Shown: piece by piece, positions 37,062-46,257 of the stretch
Layout: each line of letters starts with the position of its first letter
Position numbering within the stretch: position 1 is the stretch's first letter
Assembly (NCBI RefSeq): GCF_002165375.2
Contig: NZ_CP032134.1
Span: 2,170,001-2,234,000, forward strand
Source: Acinetobacter chinensis
GTDB taxonomy: Bacteria; Pseudomonadota; Gammaproteobacteria; Pseudomonadales; Moraxellaceae
Length of the DNA: 64,000 bases
Reading direction: 5' to 3'
Program-made: the position numbers and the translations under genes
Notes under the pieces: model-generated
What the model was told of the DNA's origin: nothing
Database searches by the model: none
The model's input: only the letters and a program-made list of their open reading frames with translations

Positions 37062-40000
37062 TTATTTTGAATATTGAACCACTAAACCAAATTGGTCTGA
37101 ATACAACAGCGTTTTATCTTCATCATATTGTGGCAACATGATTTCCCCATAACGTCTTGATAATTCTTCTATTTCATCATCAATATGCTGATTTTCTGAG
37201 ATTTTTTCAACAGCCATACGACACAAAATGTCGTAATAATTTCGATTCAGCCACAATCGTTGCTGTTCCAGTTCATTTAACTCATAAGGCTTAATTTTAT
37301 AAAAACCATTACGATCAATATAACGACCTAAATCATCTTTCTCAGAAAACACAAGCTTCTGATCTTTATATACTGCAAAAAATTGAATATTCGGTGTACT
37401 TTGTCGAAATGGTGTAAATCTTTGCGGTAAAGCCGTTAAAAACCAATACTGTGTTAGCCATGCATTCAACGGCTTTGCCCCAACTTGTTTATAGTTAGTC
37501 AGGCTATGCACTAAAACAGCATGTTCAAGATCAGCCAATTTTTCCGTGGCTTTTAATGGGGTCTGTGCCTGAATACGGGGAATTGCATTAATCTCCGCAT
37601 GTTCATCCAAATCAATTAACTCAGATAAATTTTTCGTCTTTAACTTGAATTGATTATTATTAACTTCAAATCCAGGTTTCTCAAAAGCGACTTTTGCACC
37701 ACGAAGCCCTTTTAAGTTGTATTGCAATAACGCTATATTCGGCTCTTGAATGTCCTGCTCTAATCGACGATGACGCAAGACTCGCCCTGCCAATTGGATA
37801 ATTGACCGATAAGATGAGGGTTCAACAATCGCCCAATCAAAATCATGGTCACGCCCAACTTCTTCAACAGGTGTTGCCACTAAAATAAAAATCACATGCT
37901 CGGCATCTGTACAGTCTAGATGCTGACGAATCACGTCATTGGAAAATGAGGCAGGTTGTTCACCTTGTTTTTCTTTACGCTTTAAAACCGTGTCTAAATG
38001 TCGCTCCTGCTCACTACGCAATAATAAAACCTGACGACTGTGATATGCCATCGAACGTGGTGCAATATTATCAGACCATTCTGCATTGAGTAAAAATTGT
38101 GTCAGTGCCACACACGGCGGAATATTAGCAACCCGAACCACACCAAAAGACACTTTTTTACCTGTTTGCGAATCTATTGTGTGATGATGTTGATGCAACT
38201 GCTCAATGTTCTGTCGAATACGATCAAAATATTGCTGTTGAATACTTTCATCAAGTTGCTTTTGTTCTTTCTGTGCAACTAAATCATCACATTCAATGAT
38301 ATAAGCTTTGTGTTTAATAATTTGTTCAGCCAAAGACTTTGCCCGAATAGCAACAAAGGCATCATGACCCTGCTTATAATGTTTAATGATGTTGTCTGAT
38401 TCAGTTAAATCTACAGTTTGAGTCTGTGCCTTAAACTCATCAACCCACATGCCCATCACTTGCGTCTGTTTTAACTTTTTAAAAGCGCAATACAGCTTCC
38501 AACCTTGTTGATAGACATTAAAAAATCCTTCAGCCAAAGCAGGTGGAATCGTTGCAGATGAGATCATCACTTTACGACCTAACATCGCTGTTAAATGAAT
38601 GAGTCGAGCGATGGCAATTAAATCCTGCCCATTAAAATCATCCACCTCATCAATCACTAAATCTGAAGATGAAAGCCTTAAACTTGGTAAAATATATTTT
38701 CCACCACGCTTGGTTTCCGTTGCTGACATAATGTGGTCAATCGTACATGCCAAAACAGGTTTGTATAAAAAGGCTTTATTGCGTTCAGCTTGATTTGCTG
38801 GGAATAAAACATTCATAAAATCCGCTTGAGGCATATCGCCATAATCAAGCTCATTATCCAAAAGTTTCTCTAAAGACTCCGAACCAATTTCATCATAATT
38901 TTCTGCTATTTGTTCAGCAGTATTCTGTTGTTTATGATGCAGTTCCTGTATCGCTTTAGAACCAATTAAAACCGCCAATTCATCATTGCTTAAACCTATA
39001 TCTGTACGATATGAATCACCTGTCTGTAAGGTTAAAGTTCTCAGTCCCAATGCGAGCACATAACGTAAAGACTGCCCATCTTTTGACAAGGCTTGCATAA
39101 TTTTGGCATTGGCGATGGTTTTTCCCTTGCCCGTACTTGCCATATTGACAATAAACCAACCTTGCTCAGGTGCATCTTCATGTTTTTGCTTAAATTGCTT
39201 AATCTCTTTGACTGCATTATCCTGCCATTCAAAACCTTGTGGACTTTTCTTTTTCAATTTTTGAATATCATAGGCAGGTTCCATTTCATCCGCTAATCGG
39301 CTTAAGGATTGCGCCACTCGCATCGCATTGTCACTGACACGAACTAAATGCTCATCTAAAAACTGTTTTGGTTGTTTGGTTTCATAATCTGTATTGGCAA
39401 TTAAACTTAGATCGGTTTTCCACGTTTTGTCTGCTTCGCAGGATGAATAATAATGATCCCCCATCATCAAACATAGACGTGCATGATGTAGCACCACACG
39501 CCAACTGCCATCTGACAAAACTTGTTCAATATTGTCTTTTTCCTGCAACAAGCGTGCAGACCATTTTTTAATTTGTTTTGTCCATTCAACCGATTGGCTC
39601 AATAAACCTTGTTCAAACTGAAAACATTGTAAAAGCCGTTGCTGATATTCCTGTTCATCAAACTTATTTTGATAGCCCCAATCCACTTCAATAAATTCAA
39701 ATAAATCAGTAATATTTTCCGCAGGTTCAGCACTAAAAGATTTTAACTCATCATCATCTTTTAAGTTTGGTAAACGATGATGTGACACAATTAACCATGC
39801 AACAAACTGTGCTAATGGTGGGAGATTATCTAATGCTTTGGTTTTATCTAAATTTTGAGCGACCACATCTTTAAGCTGTTGTTCGCTCCATGATTTATTA
39901 AGTAATAAGTTTAACCATGCATCATCCGATTTGGGATTATCTGATGAATGAACCAAAGCATTCAGTAAAAGACAGGAAATCCATTCATGCCGTAATGGAT

Positions 40001-40439
40001 CACCTTTAAAAGTACCATTTTTATCTGTGAGTTTGCTTTGAAATAAAACTGTGGCTTTGCCCCAATCATGTAATAGAGCAGATATTGCAACGAGGGATTT
40101 AATTAAAGGTAAATAGTGCCAATCATTTTCCCATTTATTCTGATCGAGTTTCTTCTTCGTCCGATTCACAGGGACAATTCCCTCTGAATTAAACTTATTT
40201 CTATTCCCCACGACCCACAGCAACTCACTTCTACGTCGCCCACGTATCCAATGACAACTCACCGCAGTGCTTTTGGTCACAGTTTTACGAAGCAGCTTTT
40301 TTACAGCAATCAAACCATCTTCCGTGATTACGGTTTGCCACGTGTTATCCCCGATCCGATCGGCAAAGGCATCAAGTACACGGCGAGTACGTGGAATGGC
40401 TTTCTTTTCACATTGGGAAATAAAGGTCACGATCATCAT
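37062..40439 (-). CDS. cas3: Cas2-Cas3 fusion nuclease-helicase, type I-F
   Basis: An 1125-residue fusion. The first 90 residues are a Cas2 domain used in spacer acquisition. The HD nuclease follows with LLHDWGKATVLFQSKL (about residue 125). The helicase has motif I in VNMASTGKGKTIANAK, motif II in DLVIDEVDDFNG, motif III in VMISSATIPPA and late motifs near QLAGRVLRHRR. It degrades targets recognised by Csy and acts with Cas1. It overlaps the cas1 end by 4 bp. Confidence 0.95.
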   Translation of the reverse strand: MMIVTFISQCEKKAIPRTRRVLDAFADRIGDNTWQTVITEDGLIAVKKLLRKTVTKSTAVSCHWIRGRRRSELLWVVGNRNKFNSEGIVPVNRTKKKLDQNKWENDWHYLPLIKSLVAISALLHDWGKATVLFQSKLTDKNGTFKGDPLRHEWISCLLLNALVHSSDNPKSDDAWLNLLLNKSWSEQQLKDVVAQNLDKTKALDNLPPLAQFVAWLIVSHHRLPNLKDDDELKSFSAEPAENITDLFEFIEVDWGYQNKFDEQEYQQRLLQCFQFEQGLLSQSVEWTKQIKKWSARLLQEKDNIEQVLSDGSWRVVLHHARLCLMMGDHYYSSCEADKTWKTDLSLIANTDYETKQPKQFLDEHLVRVSDNAMRVAQSLSRLADEMEPAYDIQKLKKKSPQGFEWQDNAVKEIKQFKQKHEDAPEQGWFIVNMASTGKGKTIANAKIMQALSKDGQSLRYVLALGLRTLTLQTGDSYRTDIGLSNDELAVLIGSKAIQELHHKQQNTAEQIAENYDEIGSESLEKLLDNELDYGDMPQADFMNVLFPANQAERNKAFLYKPVLACTIDHIMSATETKRGGKYILPSLRLSSSDLVIDEVDDFNGQDLIAIARLIHLTAMLGRKVMISSATIPPALAEGFFNVYQQGWKLYCAFKKLKQTQVMGMWVDEFKAQTQTVDLTESDNIIKHYKQGHDAFVAIRAKSLAEQIIKHKAYIIECDDLVAQKEQKQLDESIQQQYFDRIRQNIEQLHQHHHTIDSQTGKKVSFGVVRVANIPPCVALTQFLLNAEWSDNIAPRSMAYHSRQVLLLRSEQERHLDTVLKRKEKQGEQPASFSNDVIRQHLDCTDAEHVIFILVATPVEEVGRDHDFDWAIVEPSSYRSIIQLAGRVLRHRRLEQDIQEPNIALLQYNLKGLRGAKVAFEKPGFEVNNNQFKLKTKNLSELIDLDEHAEINAIPRIQAQTPLKATEKLADLEHAVLVHSLTNYKQVGAKPLNAWLTQYWFLTALPQRFTPFRQSTPNIQFFAVYKDQKLVFSEKDDLGRYIDRNGFYKIKPYELNELEQQRLWLNRNYYDILCRMAVEKISENQHIDDEIEELSRRYGEIMLPQYDEDKTLLYSDQFGLVVQYSK

Positions 40440-41401
40440 GCATCCCCATCCACATCATGCGTTCTGCAAGCTTGCAATTTGACTTGATCGAACATCCAGT
40501 CAAGGCATTTATGCTCTATAAATTTCTGCAAAAGCTGAGACCTGAACTCTTGCTCAGACATACGCTCCTTTGCACAGATAAAAGCATAGGGCAGAACCAC
40601 AGCATCCTTGATCAAATCTGCCACATCAAAAACCAATGCCCCACGACGGGTTTTACCATGCATCACCGCAAAACCATGTGGAATCCCTAATACCCAAAGT
40701 GTGGTTGCAGCGAGTCCATAGGCTAAATAATTCCCATGATTAAGAAAGTCATTGGCTAAATCACCCTGTTCAGGATTACGGCTAAAATCTTTAGAACCTG
40801 TACGTGTTGCCGCGATTTTATACAGTTGTTTGGTAGTTGCAGCTTCGGCAAGCAATAAATCGCCAACTTTATTTAAATTTGGAATTTTCTTTTCAAAACC
40901 ATTCAGGGCATTCTGAATATCCAGATCATCTAAATAAAAACCTTCGGCTTTTAAATCCCGATCTTTGTCCCAAATTTTTCGGATAAATTCGATCCGTGAA
41001 AGCTGAAATTGCTTAGCAACTTCTAAACGCTTTTGATCATCAAACCAGAACTGCATCCATCCCTGCATGTATTCCGTTGGGCGATACTCACTCTGTGGCG
41101 TCATCCATTCTATTTCACAACCCATGAACAATGGCGTTCCACCTCCACCACAAAAACCAACCAACACCCCTGCACTCGCAAGCATACGCATGGCTGCCTG
41201 AGTGATGGATGTACCTGTGCCAAGCATCACCACAGTGGTATTGGCAATGGGAATATTCCAGTATTGATTTTCATTTTTAGCTTCGGTCAGATACAACACC
41301 CGACCATCTTTTTGCATGACACGGGCGTGTTCAAGATAGTAAATATTGGCCCGTTTAGAATGTAATATTGCTTTTAAGTCGCTTGGGTTGAGCTGTTCCA
41401 T
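40436..41401 (-). CDS. cas1: CRISPR integrase Cas1, type I-F
   Basis: A 321-residue integrase for spacer acquisition. Metal ligands appear in the LLLAEAATTKQLYK (Glu), GFAVMHGKTRRGALVFDVADLIKD (His, Asp) regions. It begins with PSDLKAILHSKRANIYYLEH. It is first in the cas operon, with an AT-rich promoter region upstream, and overlaps cas2-3 by 4 bp. The frame is intact. Confidence 0.96.
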   Translation of the reverse strand: MEQLNPSDLKAILHSKRANIYYLEHARVMQKDGRVLYLTEAKNENQYWNIPIANTTVVMLGTGTSITQAAMRMLASAGVLVGFCGGGGTPLFMGCEIEWMTPQSEYRPTEYMQGWMQFWFDDQKRLEVAKQFQLSRIEFIRKIWDKDRDLKAEGFYLDDLDIQNALNGFEKKIPNLNKVGDLLLAEAATTKQLYKIAATRTGSKDFSRNPEQGDLANDFLNHGNYLAYGLAATTLWVLGIPHGFAVMHGKTRRGALVFDVADLIKDAVVLPYAFICAKERMSEQEFRSQLLQKFIEHKCLDWMFDQVKLQACRTHDVDGDA

Positions 41402-41476
41402 TTTTATATAATTTATAATGAGTTAAGAACAGTATAATCAGAAAACTTAAAAACAACAGTCAGACCAATGAATAAA

Positions 41477-41493
41477 GCGACAATAAATGTCGC
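41477..41493. terminator. short hairpin between the reductase gene and cas1
   Basis: GCGACA and TGTCGC pair around ATAAA, followed on the minus strand by a T-rich stretch, about 45 bases past the reductase stop. It is a weak terminator candidate. Confidence 0.45.
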
Positions 41494-41538
41494 CTTATAA
41501 AATGCTGAAATGACTGCCTTTAAAAGGACTTATTCATC

Positions 41539-43011
41539 TCAATACACATCCCTTTTGTAACGTCTTTGCTGTTTAAGATCATTCAGTAAATCAGCCCCAA
41601 GAATACTGGTTAAAGTATCATCTACAGCCTGTCCCATGCCTTTTATACTGCCGCAGACATAAATACACGCGCCCTGCTCAACCATCTGCTTCAAAAGTTC
41701 TGATCGGGTATTCAGTACATCCTGAACATATTTCAGCGAATTTCCATCACGTGAAAACACCAGATCCTGTTCTGCCAGCACGCCATTACTCTGCCATTGT
41801 TGCAGCTGCGTCTGAAATAATGAATCCGTCAGCTTATTACGCTCACCAAAAATCAGCCAATTACCAAAAGATAGTGATCGTTGCTGTTGATGCAGATGAG
41901 CCATTAAACCTGCAATACCAGATCCATTACCAATCAGGATACAGGGCTTCTGATCAGATTCAGCCTGAAATGATGGATTGATCCTAATCCGTACATCAGC
42001 AAACTGTCCCTGCTCAATTCCCTGTGTTAACCAGCCTGAACCCAGCCCTAGACCAGTCTCTGTTATTTCCTGACGCACGACCAGTTCAATTTTTTTCTGC
42101 TCAGGGATACTGGCTATTGAATAATCACGTGATGATAAGTTTTCAAAACGCTCAGTCCAGTTTAAAAAAGATTCATTCCGGTACTGTTCAGGATGCTGTC
42201 GTAAATTCTTAAACTGCAGTTTATGTACACTGTCTATTGAGGCAGGCTGTTCGTGTCTGTTCAGAAATTTTTCAATTTCTGTCACAGTATTGGCACAACG
42301 TAATTCAAGAATATCGCCGGCTTGCCATTGCAGTTCTTCAAATGAAAACTCAAGATGATACAAGGGATTGCCCTGACTGCCCGCATTCAGTAATTCACGT
42401 TTCTGCAACTGAACAGACGTCCATTCCTTTTCTTTGTTTAAATTTCCAAGTTCATGACGTGTCTGCTGTTCAAGACAATGAGTCCATACATTCAGCGTCG
42501 TCTGAGCCTGCTGATCCACACAGATCATGTCAAATAAAGGCTGTGCTTTCTGATCCTGCAACCAGCTGTTCAGACGTTGTCCAAACCGACAGAAATCAGG
42601 ATAGCGGCTGTCTCCTGACGCCAGCACTGCATAAGACAGATGAGCGAGATCATATTTTTGACTCATAAAAGTCTGCACAAAATTCTGAGCTGTATCTGGC
42701 GCATCACCCTCACCATAGGTACTGACCATCCACAGTACTTTATGAGCGGTATGCAAATGACTTTCTGTCAGAAACTGGATATCCATACATTGCACCTGCT
42801 CTCCAACGCTTTGCAGCTGCTGAGCGGTCTGCTGTGCAAAATTTTCAGTATTTCCAGACTGGCTTGCATAAACAATCAGATATTCAGCAGAATCCTGTTC
42901 TGTCTGAACTGCTTTTCTTTTATTCTGAAAAATCAGCAGAAATATAATGATCAGGAATATGCACAGCAGTATCGCCAGACAGACAAGTACAATCACAACG
43001 GCTTGAGTCAT
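41539..43011 (-). CDS. membrane-anchored flavodoxin/NADPH reductase (CysJ/P450 reductase-like)
   Basis: About 490 residues. One transmembrane helix lies near the start (VVIVLVCLAILLCIFLIIIFLL). A flavodoxin domain follows with FMN loops YASQSGNTENFAQQ and STYGEGDAPDTA. The C-terminal ferredoxin-NADP reductase module shows RDYSIASIPEQ, ILIGNGSGIAGLMAHL and IYVCGSIKGMGQAVD. It should carry electrons from NADPH through FAD and FMN. ATG 43011 follows the PepSY stop; a longer TTG start overlaps that gene. The operon partners suggest a periplasmic flavin or iron reduction system. Confidence 0.85.
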   Translation of the reverse strand: MTQAVVIVLVCLAILLCIFLIIIFLLIFQNKRKAVQTEQDSAEYLIVYASQSGNTENFAQQTAQQLQSVGEQVQCMDIQFLTESHLHTAHKVLWMVSTYGEGDAPDTAQNFVQTFMSQKYDLAHLSYAVLASGDSRYPDFCRFGQRLNSWLQDQKAQPLFDMICVDQQAQTTLNVWTHCLEQQTRHELGNLNKEKEWTSVQLQKRELLNAGSQGNPLYHLEFSFEELQWQAGDILELRCANTVTEIEKFLNRHEQPASIDSVHKLQFKNLRQHPEQYRNESFLNWTERFENLSSRDYSIASIPEQKKIELVVRQEITETGLGLGSGWLTQGIEQGQFADVRIRINPSFQAESDQKPCILIGNGSGIAGLMAHLHQQQRSLSFGNWLIFGERNKLTDSLFQTQLQQWQSNGVLAEQDLVFSRDGNSLKYVQDVLNTRSELLKQMVEQGACIYVCGSIKGMGQAVDDTLTSILGADLLNDLKQQRRYKRDVY

Positions 43012-43016
43012 ACTGT

Positions 43017-43610
43017 TCAGCCTATTGCCAGCCAAACCAGTAACATCAGTACCGCCAGGCTTGCTGACGTCAGCGTCAGATGCGTCACCAGTCGGGTTTT
43101 TATGCTGATGAACAGAATATATCCAGCCAGTGAAAGTGCAATGATCAGAACTGCACTCAGGTCAATCAGCCAACTCCAGGCTGTACCTGAGTTTTTCCCT
43201 CGGTGCAGGTCATTGATCAGGGACACTGTAGATGCAGGTTTGGTGGTAATTTCAACTTCACCGGTATCCATCATCGCCCAGATGTCAGTTGAACCCGCAG
43301 GACTTTCAAGACGGATCATCACCTCATTATCCATGACTTCACTGCTCAGATAACGTCCGGTCAGCGTGGCTTTCTGCCGTACAATTTTCAGTAATTCTGA
43401 TGATGGATTTTCTTCAGCTTTCAGCTGAGCCAAAGCAGTTTCAGGTATCTGAATGGTCTGGGTATTTTCCTCTTTTGCAGGTTCAAACCATTCGGGATGA
43501 TTCAGAAACAATCCTGTCAATGAGAAAAAAATCAGCACAATAAATGCAAATGCAGACAACCAGCCATGCACATAACGTGCATGGCGGTAAAAATCTCGAC
43601 GTTGGTACAC
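43017..43610 (-). CDS. PepSY-associated transmembrane protein
   Basis: A 197-residue membrane protein with one helix near residues 15-35 (LSAFAFIVLIFFSLTGLFL), a periplasmic PepSY-like section, and two helices at the end (SWLIDLSAVLIIALSLAGYILFI and LTSASLAVLMLLVWLAIG). His residues near the helices (RHARYVHGWLS, LINDLHRGKNSG) fit heme or electron transfer in this class. It lies between the ApbE-DUF2271 and reductase genes in the Fur-linked operon. Confidence 0.8.
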   Translation of the reverse strand: MYQRRDFYRHARYVHGWLSAFAFIVLIFFSLTGLFLNHPEWFEPAKEENTQTIQIPETALAQLKAEENPSSELLKIVRQKATLTGRYLSSEVMDNEVMIRLESPAGSTDIWAMMDTGEVEITTKPASTVSLINDLHRGKNSGTAWSWLIDLSAVLIIALSLAGYILFISIKTRLVTHLTLTSASLAVLMLLVWLAIG

Positions 43611-43638
43611 TATTTCGACCTTAATTCAGTCAGAAGTA

Positions 43639-45192
43639 TCAGTTTACTTTCTGGAAATTCATTTTCACTGTGCCAATCTCAGTCTGTGCAGGCAGCACCT
43701 GACTCGCACCTTTTGCTTTTACGTCCAGATCTATGGTCTGATAAGAATGATCACCATGTTCACGTGAAGTCTCTACATGAATCTGGTAATGCCCTGCAGC
43801 AACTGCTTTACCTGTATCATCCTTGCCATCCCATGCCAGTTTATACTGACCTGGCTGTCTGGATGGTTTCGCCACGGCATCCAGTTGTGCCATCTGACGA
43901 CCATATCGTCTCCACCAGACATAGTTGGAGTTAATCCATTTTTCATCTTTACCCCAGACCGCCAGTGTCCGTACCAGTTTTTTAGATGAATCCGTCACCC
44001 ACACAGATACGTAGGGCGCACGGTATTTTTCCACATCCAGTTTTGGAATGACCAGTTCTACAATTGCCTGATATCCGGCTGGCCATTTTGCCGATGCAGC
44101 ACTCGCCACGGTCAGCATTTCCGCCTGATCTGTCCGCTGCAACAGACTGTTCCAGCCTGAACTCTGATGAGTCTGCCCGTTTGACATGGTCAGCTGTGCT
44201 TCATAACCAATCAGGGATTCAATCAACTCAAGTCCTTCAGCAGGCGTCATGGCTGCCAGAGCTGTTGCAAGTGCATCTGCATCTGCTGCACAGGTTCCAA
44301 CCACAACACACTGTTCCACCTGCTGTAAAGGCAAACCTGTCTGAGGGTTCATTAAATGTGACTGACCTGCAAGTGTACGGTAGCCTTTGCCACTGAATGC
44401 CACTGCCTGATCATTCAGACTGAGTACCTGTGTCGGTACAGCTAGGTCATGATGATTAAAGGCATCCTGTACCCCAATGCTCCAGCCTGATTTCTGAGGT
44501 GCATTTCCCCATACACGGATATCACCGCCAATATCAACCAGCAGTCCCTGAAGCGCAGGAACTTTCTGACGTGCTGCAACAAGTGCACGGTCAATAATAT
44601 AACCCTTGGCATAAGCATCAGGTGCAAGTTTCAGACCTTCCTGCATGTTCACAGTACGGTTTTCAGCATTCAGTTGCAGTGTATTATTTTTTAAATGCTG
44701 CACAATCTGATCACGGGTAGCTGCATCAGGCTCAACCACACCCTGTGTTTTCTCCCATACCGCAATCAGCTGCCCCAGTCGTGCATCAAAAGCACCGCAG
44801 GTTTTATCACGCCAGTTTTCACAGGCTGCAATCACTTCAAACAGTTCTGGAGAAACCTGTTTTCCTCTGCTGCTGTTGAGTGCAGAAATTTCACTGTCCT
44901 CACGCCATACGGACAGTTTCTGATCCAGCTGCGCAATTTCAGCCCGAATGGCATCCATCGCCTGTTTCGCTTCCTGACGTGATACACCGTTGACCACCAC
45001 ATCAAGTGATGTCCCTAAAATATGATCCTGATGAAAGTGATGCGTCAGTTGTTTCTGCAGCTCAGTGCTTTCAGGAGCATTTACAGATGCAGCATTCAGA
45101 CTGAAAGGAGCAATCAGGGTCAGAGCCATCATTAATGGGGTAAGACGGAATGCAGAACGGATTGGATAAAACTTAGGGGGATTGGATGACAT
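43639..45192 (-). CDS. ApbE FAD:protein FMN transferase fused to DUF2271
   Basis: A 517-residue exported protein. The signal peptide runs to about residue 34 (LNAASVNA). Residues 45-350 are an ApbE domain that attaches FMN to threonines of exported proteins, with DAYAKGYIIDRAL and VDIGGDIRVWG. Residues about 370-517 are DUF2271, with YVSVWVTDSSKKLVRTLAVWG and YKLAWDGKDDTGKAV. It heads the minus-strand operon with the PepSY and reductase genes, from the Fur-box region. Confidence 0.88.
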   Translation of the reverse strand: MSSNPPKFYPIRSAFRLTPLMMALTLIAPFSLNAASVNAPESTELQKQLTHHFHQDHILGTSLDVVVNGVSRQEAKQAMDAIRAEIAQLDQKLSVWREDSEISALNSSRGKQVSPELFEVIAACENWRDKTCGAFDARLGQLIAVWEKTQGVVEPDAATRDQIVQHLKNNTLQLNAENRTVNMQEGLKLAPDAYAKGYIIDRALVAARQKVPALQGLLVDIGGDIRVWGNAPQKSGWSIGVQDAFNHHDLAVPTQVLSLNDQAVAFSGKGYRTLAGQSHLMNPQTGLPLQQVEQCVVVGTCAADADALATALAAMTPAEGLELIESLIGYEAQLTMSNGQTHQSSGWNSLLQRTDQAEMLTVASAASAKWPAGYQAIVELVIPKLDVEKYRAPYVSVWVTDSSKKLVRTLAVWGKDEKWINSNYVWWRRYGRQMAQLDAVAKPSRQPGQYKLAWDGKDDTGKAVAAGHYQIHVETSREHGDHSYQTIDLDVKAKGASQVLPAQTEIGTVKMNFQKVN

Positions 45193-45226
45193 CCTGATTC
45201 TCCAGAATATTTTTCTAAATATTATT

Positions 45227-45245
45227 GATAATGATAGTGGTTATC
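45227..45245. promoter_or_regulatory. Fur box between the ApbE and DUF4198 genes
   Basis: The 19-bp GATAATGATAGTGGTTATC matches the consensus GATAATGATAATCATTATC at 16 positions. It sits in the short divergent region, so it can repress both genes when iron is abundant. Confidence 0.85.
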
Positions 45246-45297
45246 AAGTAGATTAGCACGCAATAATTGGAAAAAATGAACCCTGGAGAATTCTGCA

Positions 45298-46185
45298 ATG
45301 AACAACTGGTTGAAAATCGCACTGCTCACTTCACTCCCTGTATTGAGTCATGCTCACACCATGAGCCCTTATCTGTTGCCAGAGGTTTTTGATACAGCAT
45401 CAGCGCAGAATATCAGTTTCCAGAGTGCCATTACCATCGAAAAGTTTTTTGTTCCAGGTAACAACTTCAAAACGACTTATATTGTAACTGAACCCAATGG
45501 TGCTCAGAAAGCAGTCAGCCCTGCAGCTTCCCTGAAACGTTTTTCAATTGCAGAATTTGATCTTCCTGCTGAGGGTACATACCGTATCCGTACTCAGGAT
45601 GCTGTAGGCAACAGTGGCAAATATGCGCTTGTAGATGGTCGCTGGTTACGTGTCCGTCCGGCACGTCCACCAATGCCACAGAACACTGCAGCAGCAAAAT
45701 CAGCTGAAACTGCACCGAAAGCACCAGCAACCAGTCAGCCGCCGCGTGTTATTGCAGCAGACCAGGTTCCTGCAAATGCGCAGACTATGGAAGTAAAAAA
45801 TACGTTTATTGCTGAAAGTTTTGTCACCAAAGGCAAACCATCACCTGTACCTGCCCCGACTGGCAAAGGACTTGAATTTAAATTACTGACACATCCAAAT
45901 GAACTCTATGCAGGCGAATCCCTGAAAATTCAGGCATTGATGAATGGTAAAGCAATTTCTGGACTTGAAGTGGATGTCTTCAAGGGTGCAAGCAGCTATG
46001 AACCGAATGCTAAACGTGAACAGCCCCATGTAAAAACCAATGCCAAAGGCGAAACTGAGATCAAATTTGAACAGTCTGGTATTTATCTGATTACAGCAGC
46101 TTATCCTGAAGCGAGCGCGGACAACACCAAAAAACCTCAGCCTGAAGTATTTACCTATGGTCTGACTGTTGAAGTGTCTGAATAA
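45298..46185 (+). CDS. DUF4198 periplasmic protein
   Basis: A 295-residue exported protein with a signal peptide ending at SHA (residue 19), directly followed by HTMSPYLLPEVF. Such an N-terminal His after cleavage is a feature of metal-linked DUF4198 proteins. It has two beta domains joined by a Pro-Ala-rich linker (about 120-160). GGAGAATTCTGCA lies before the ATG. It is divergent from the ApbE operon and shares the Fur box, so a role in iron or metal handling is inferred. Confidence 0.85.
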   Translation: MNNWLKIALLTSLPVLSHAHTMSPYLLPEVFDTASAQNISFQSAITIEKFFVPGNNFKTTYIVTEPNGAQKAVSPAASLKRFSIAEFDLPAEGTYRIRTQDAVGNSGKYALVDGRWLRVRPARPPMPQNTAAAKSAETAPKAPATSQPPRVIAADQVPANAQTMEVKNTFIAESFVTKGKPSPVPAPTGKGLEFKLLTHPNELYAGESLKIQALMNGKAISGLEVDVFKGASSYEPNAKREQPHVKTNAKGETEIKFEQSGIYLITAAYPEASADNTKKPQPEVFTYGLTVEVSE

Positions 46186-46213
46186 ATATTTACACCATTA
46201 AAATATCAACAAT

Positions 46214-46243
46214 AAAAAAATCCCCAATCGTGGGGATTTTTTT
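46214..46243. terminator. bidirectional terminator
   Basis: AAAAAAATCCCCA and TGGGGATTTTTTT form a stem around ATCG between two convergent genes; T-runs are on both strands. Confidence 0.9.
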
Positions 46244-46257
46244 ATAAACGGCAATAA

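Noticed and set aside
41402..41538. Second tRNA-Gly 3' end as an attachment site beyond cas1
   Set aside because: No match to the tRNA 3' sequence is present in this gap.
42237..43353. Plus-strand frames of 143 and 237 residues opposite the reductase and PepSY genes
   Set aside because: They are antisense to intact genes with recognised domains and lack support of their own.
43566..43934. Open frame opposite the PepSY and ApbE genes
   Set aside because: It is antisense to well-supported genes, with atypical composition and no ribosome binding site.
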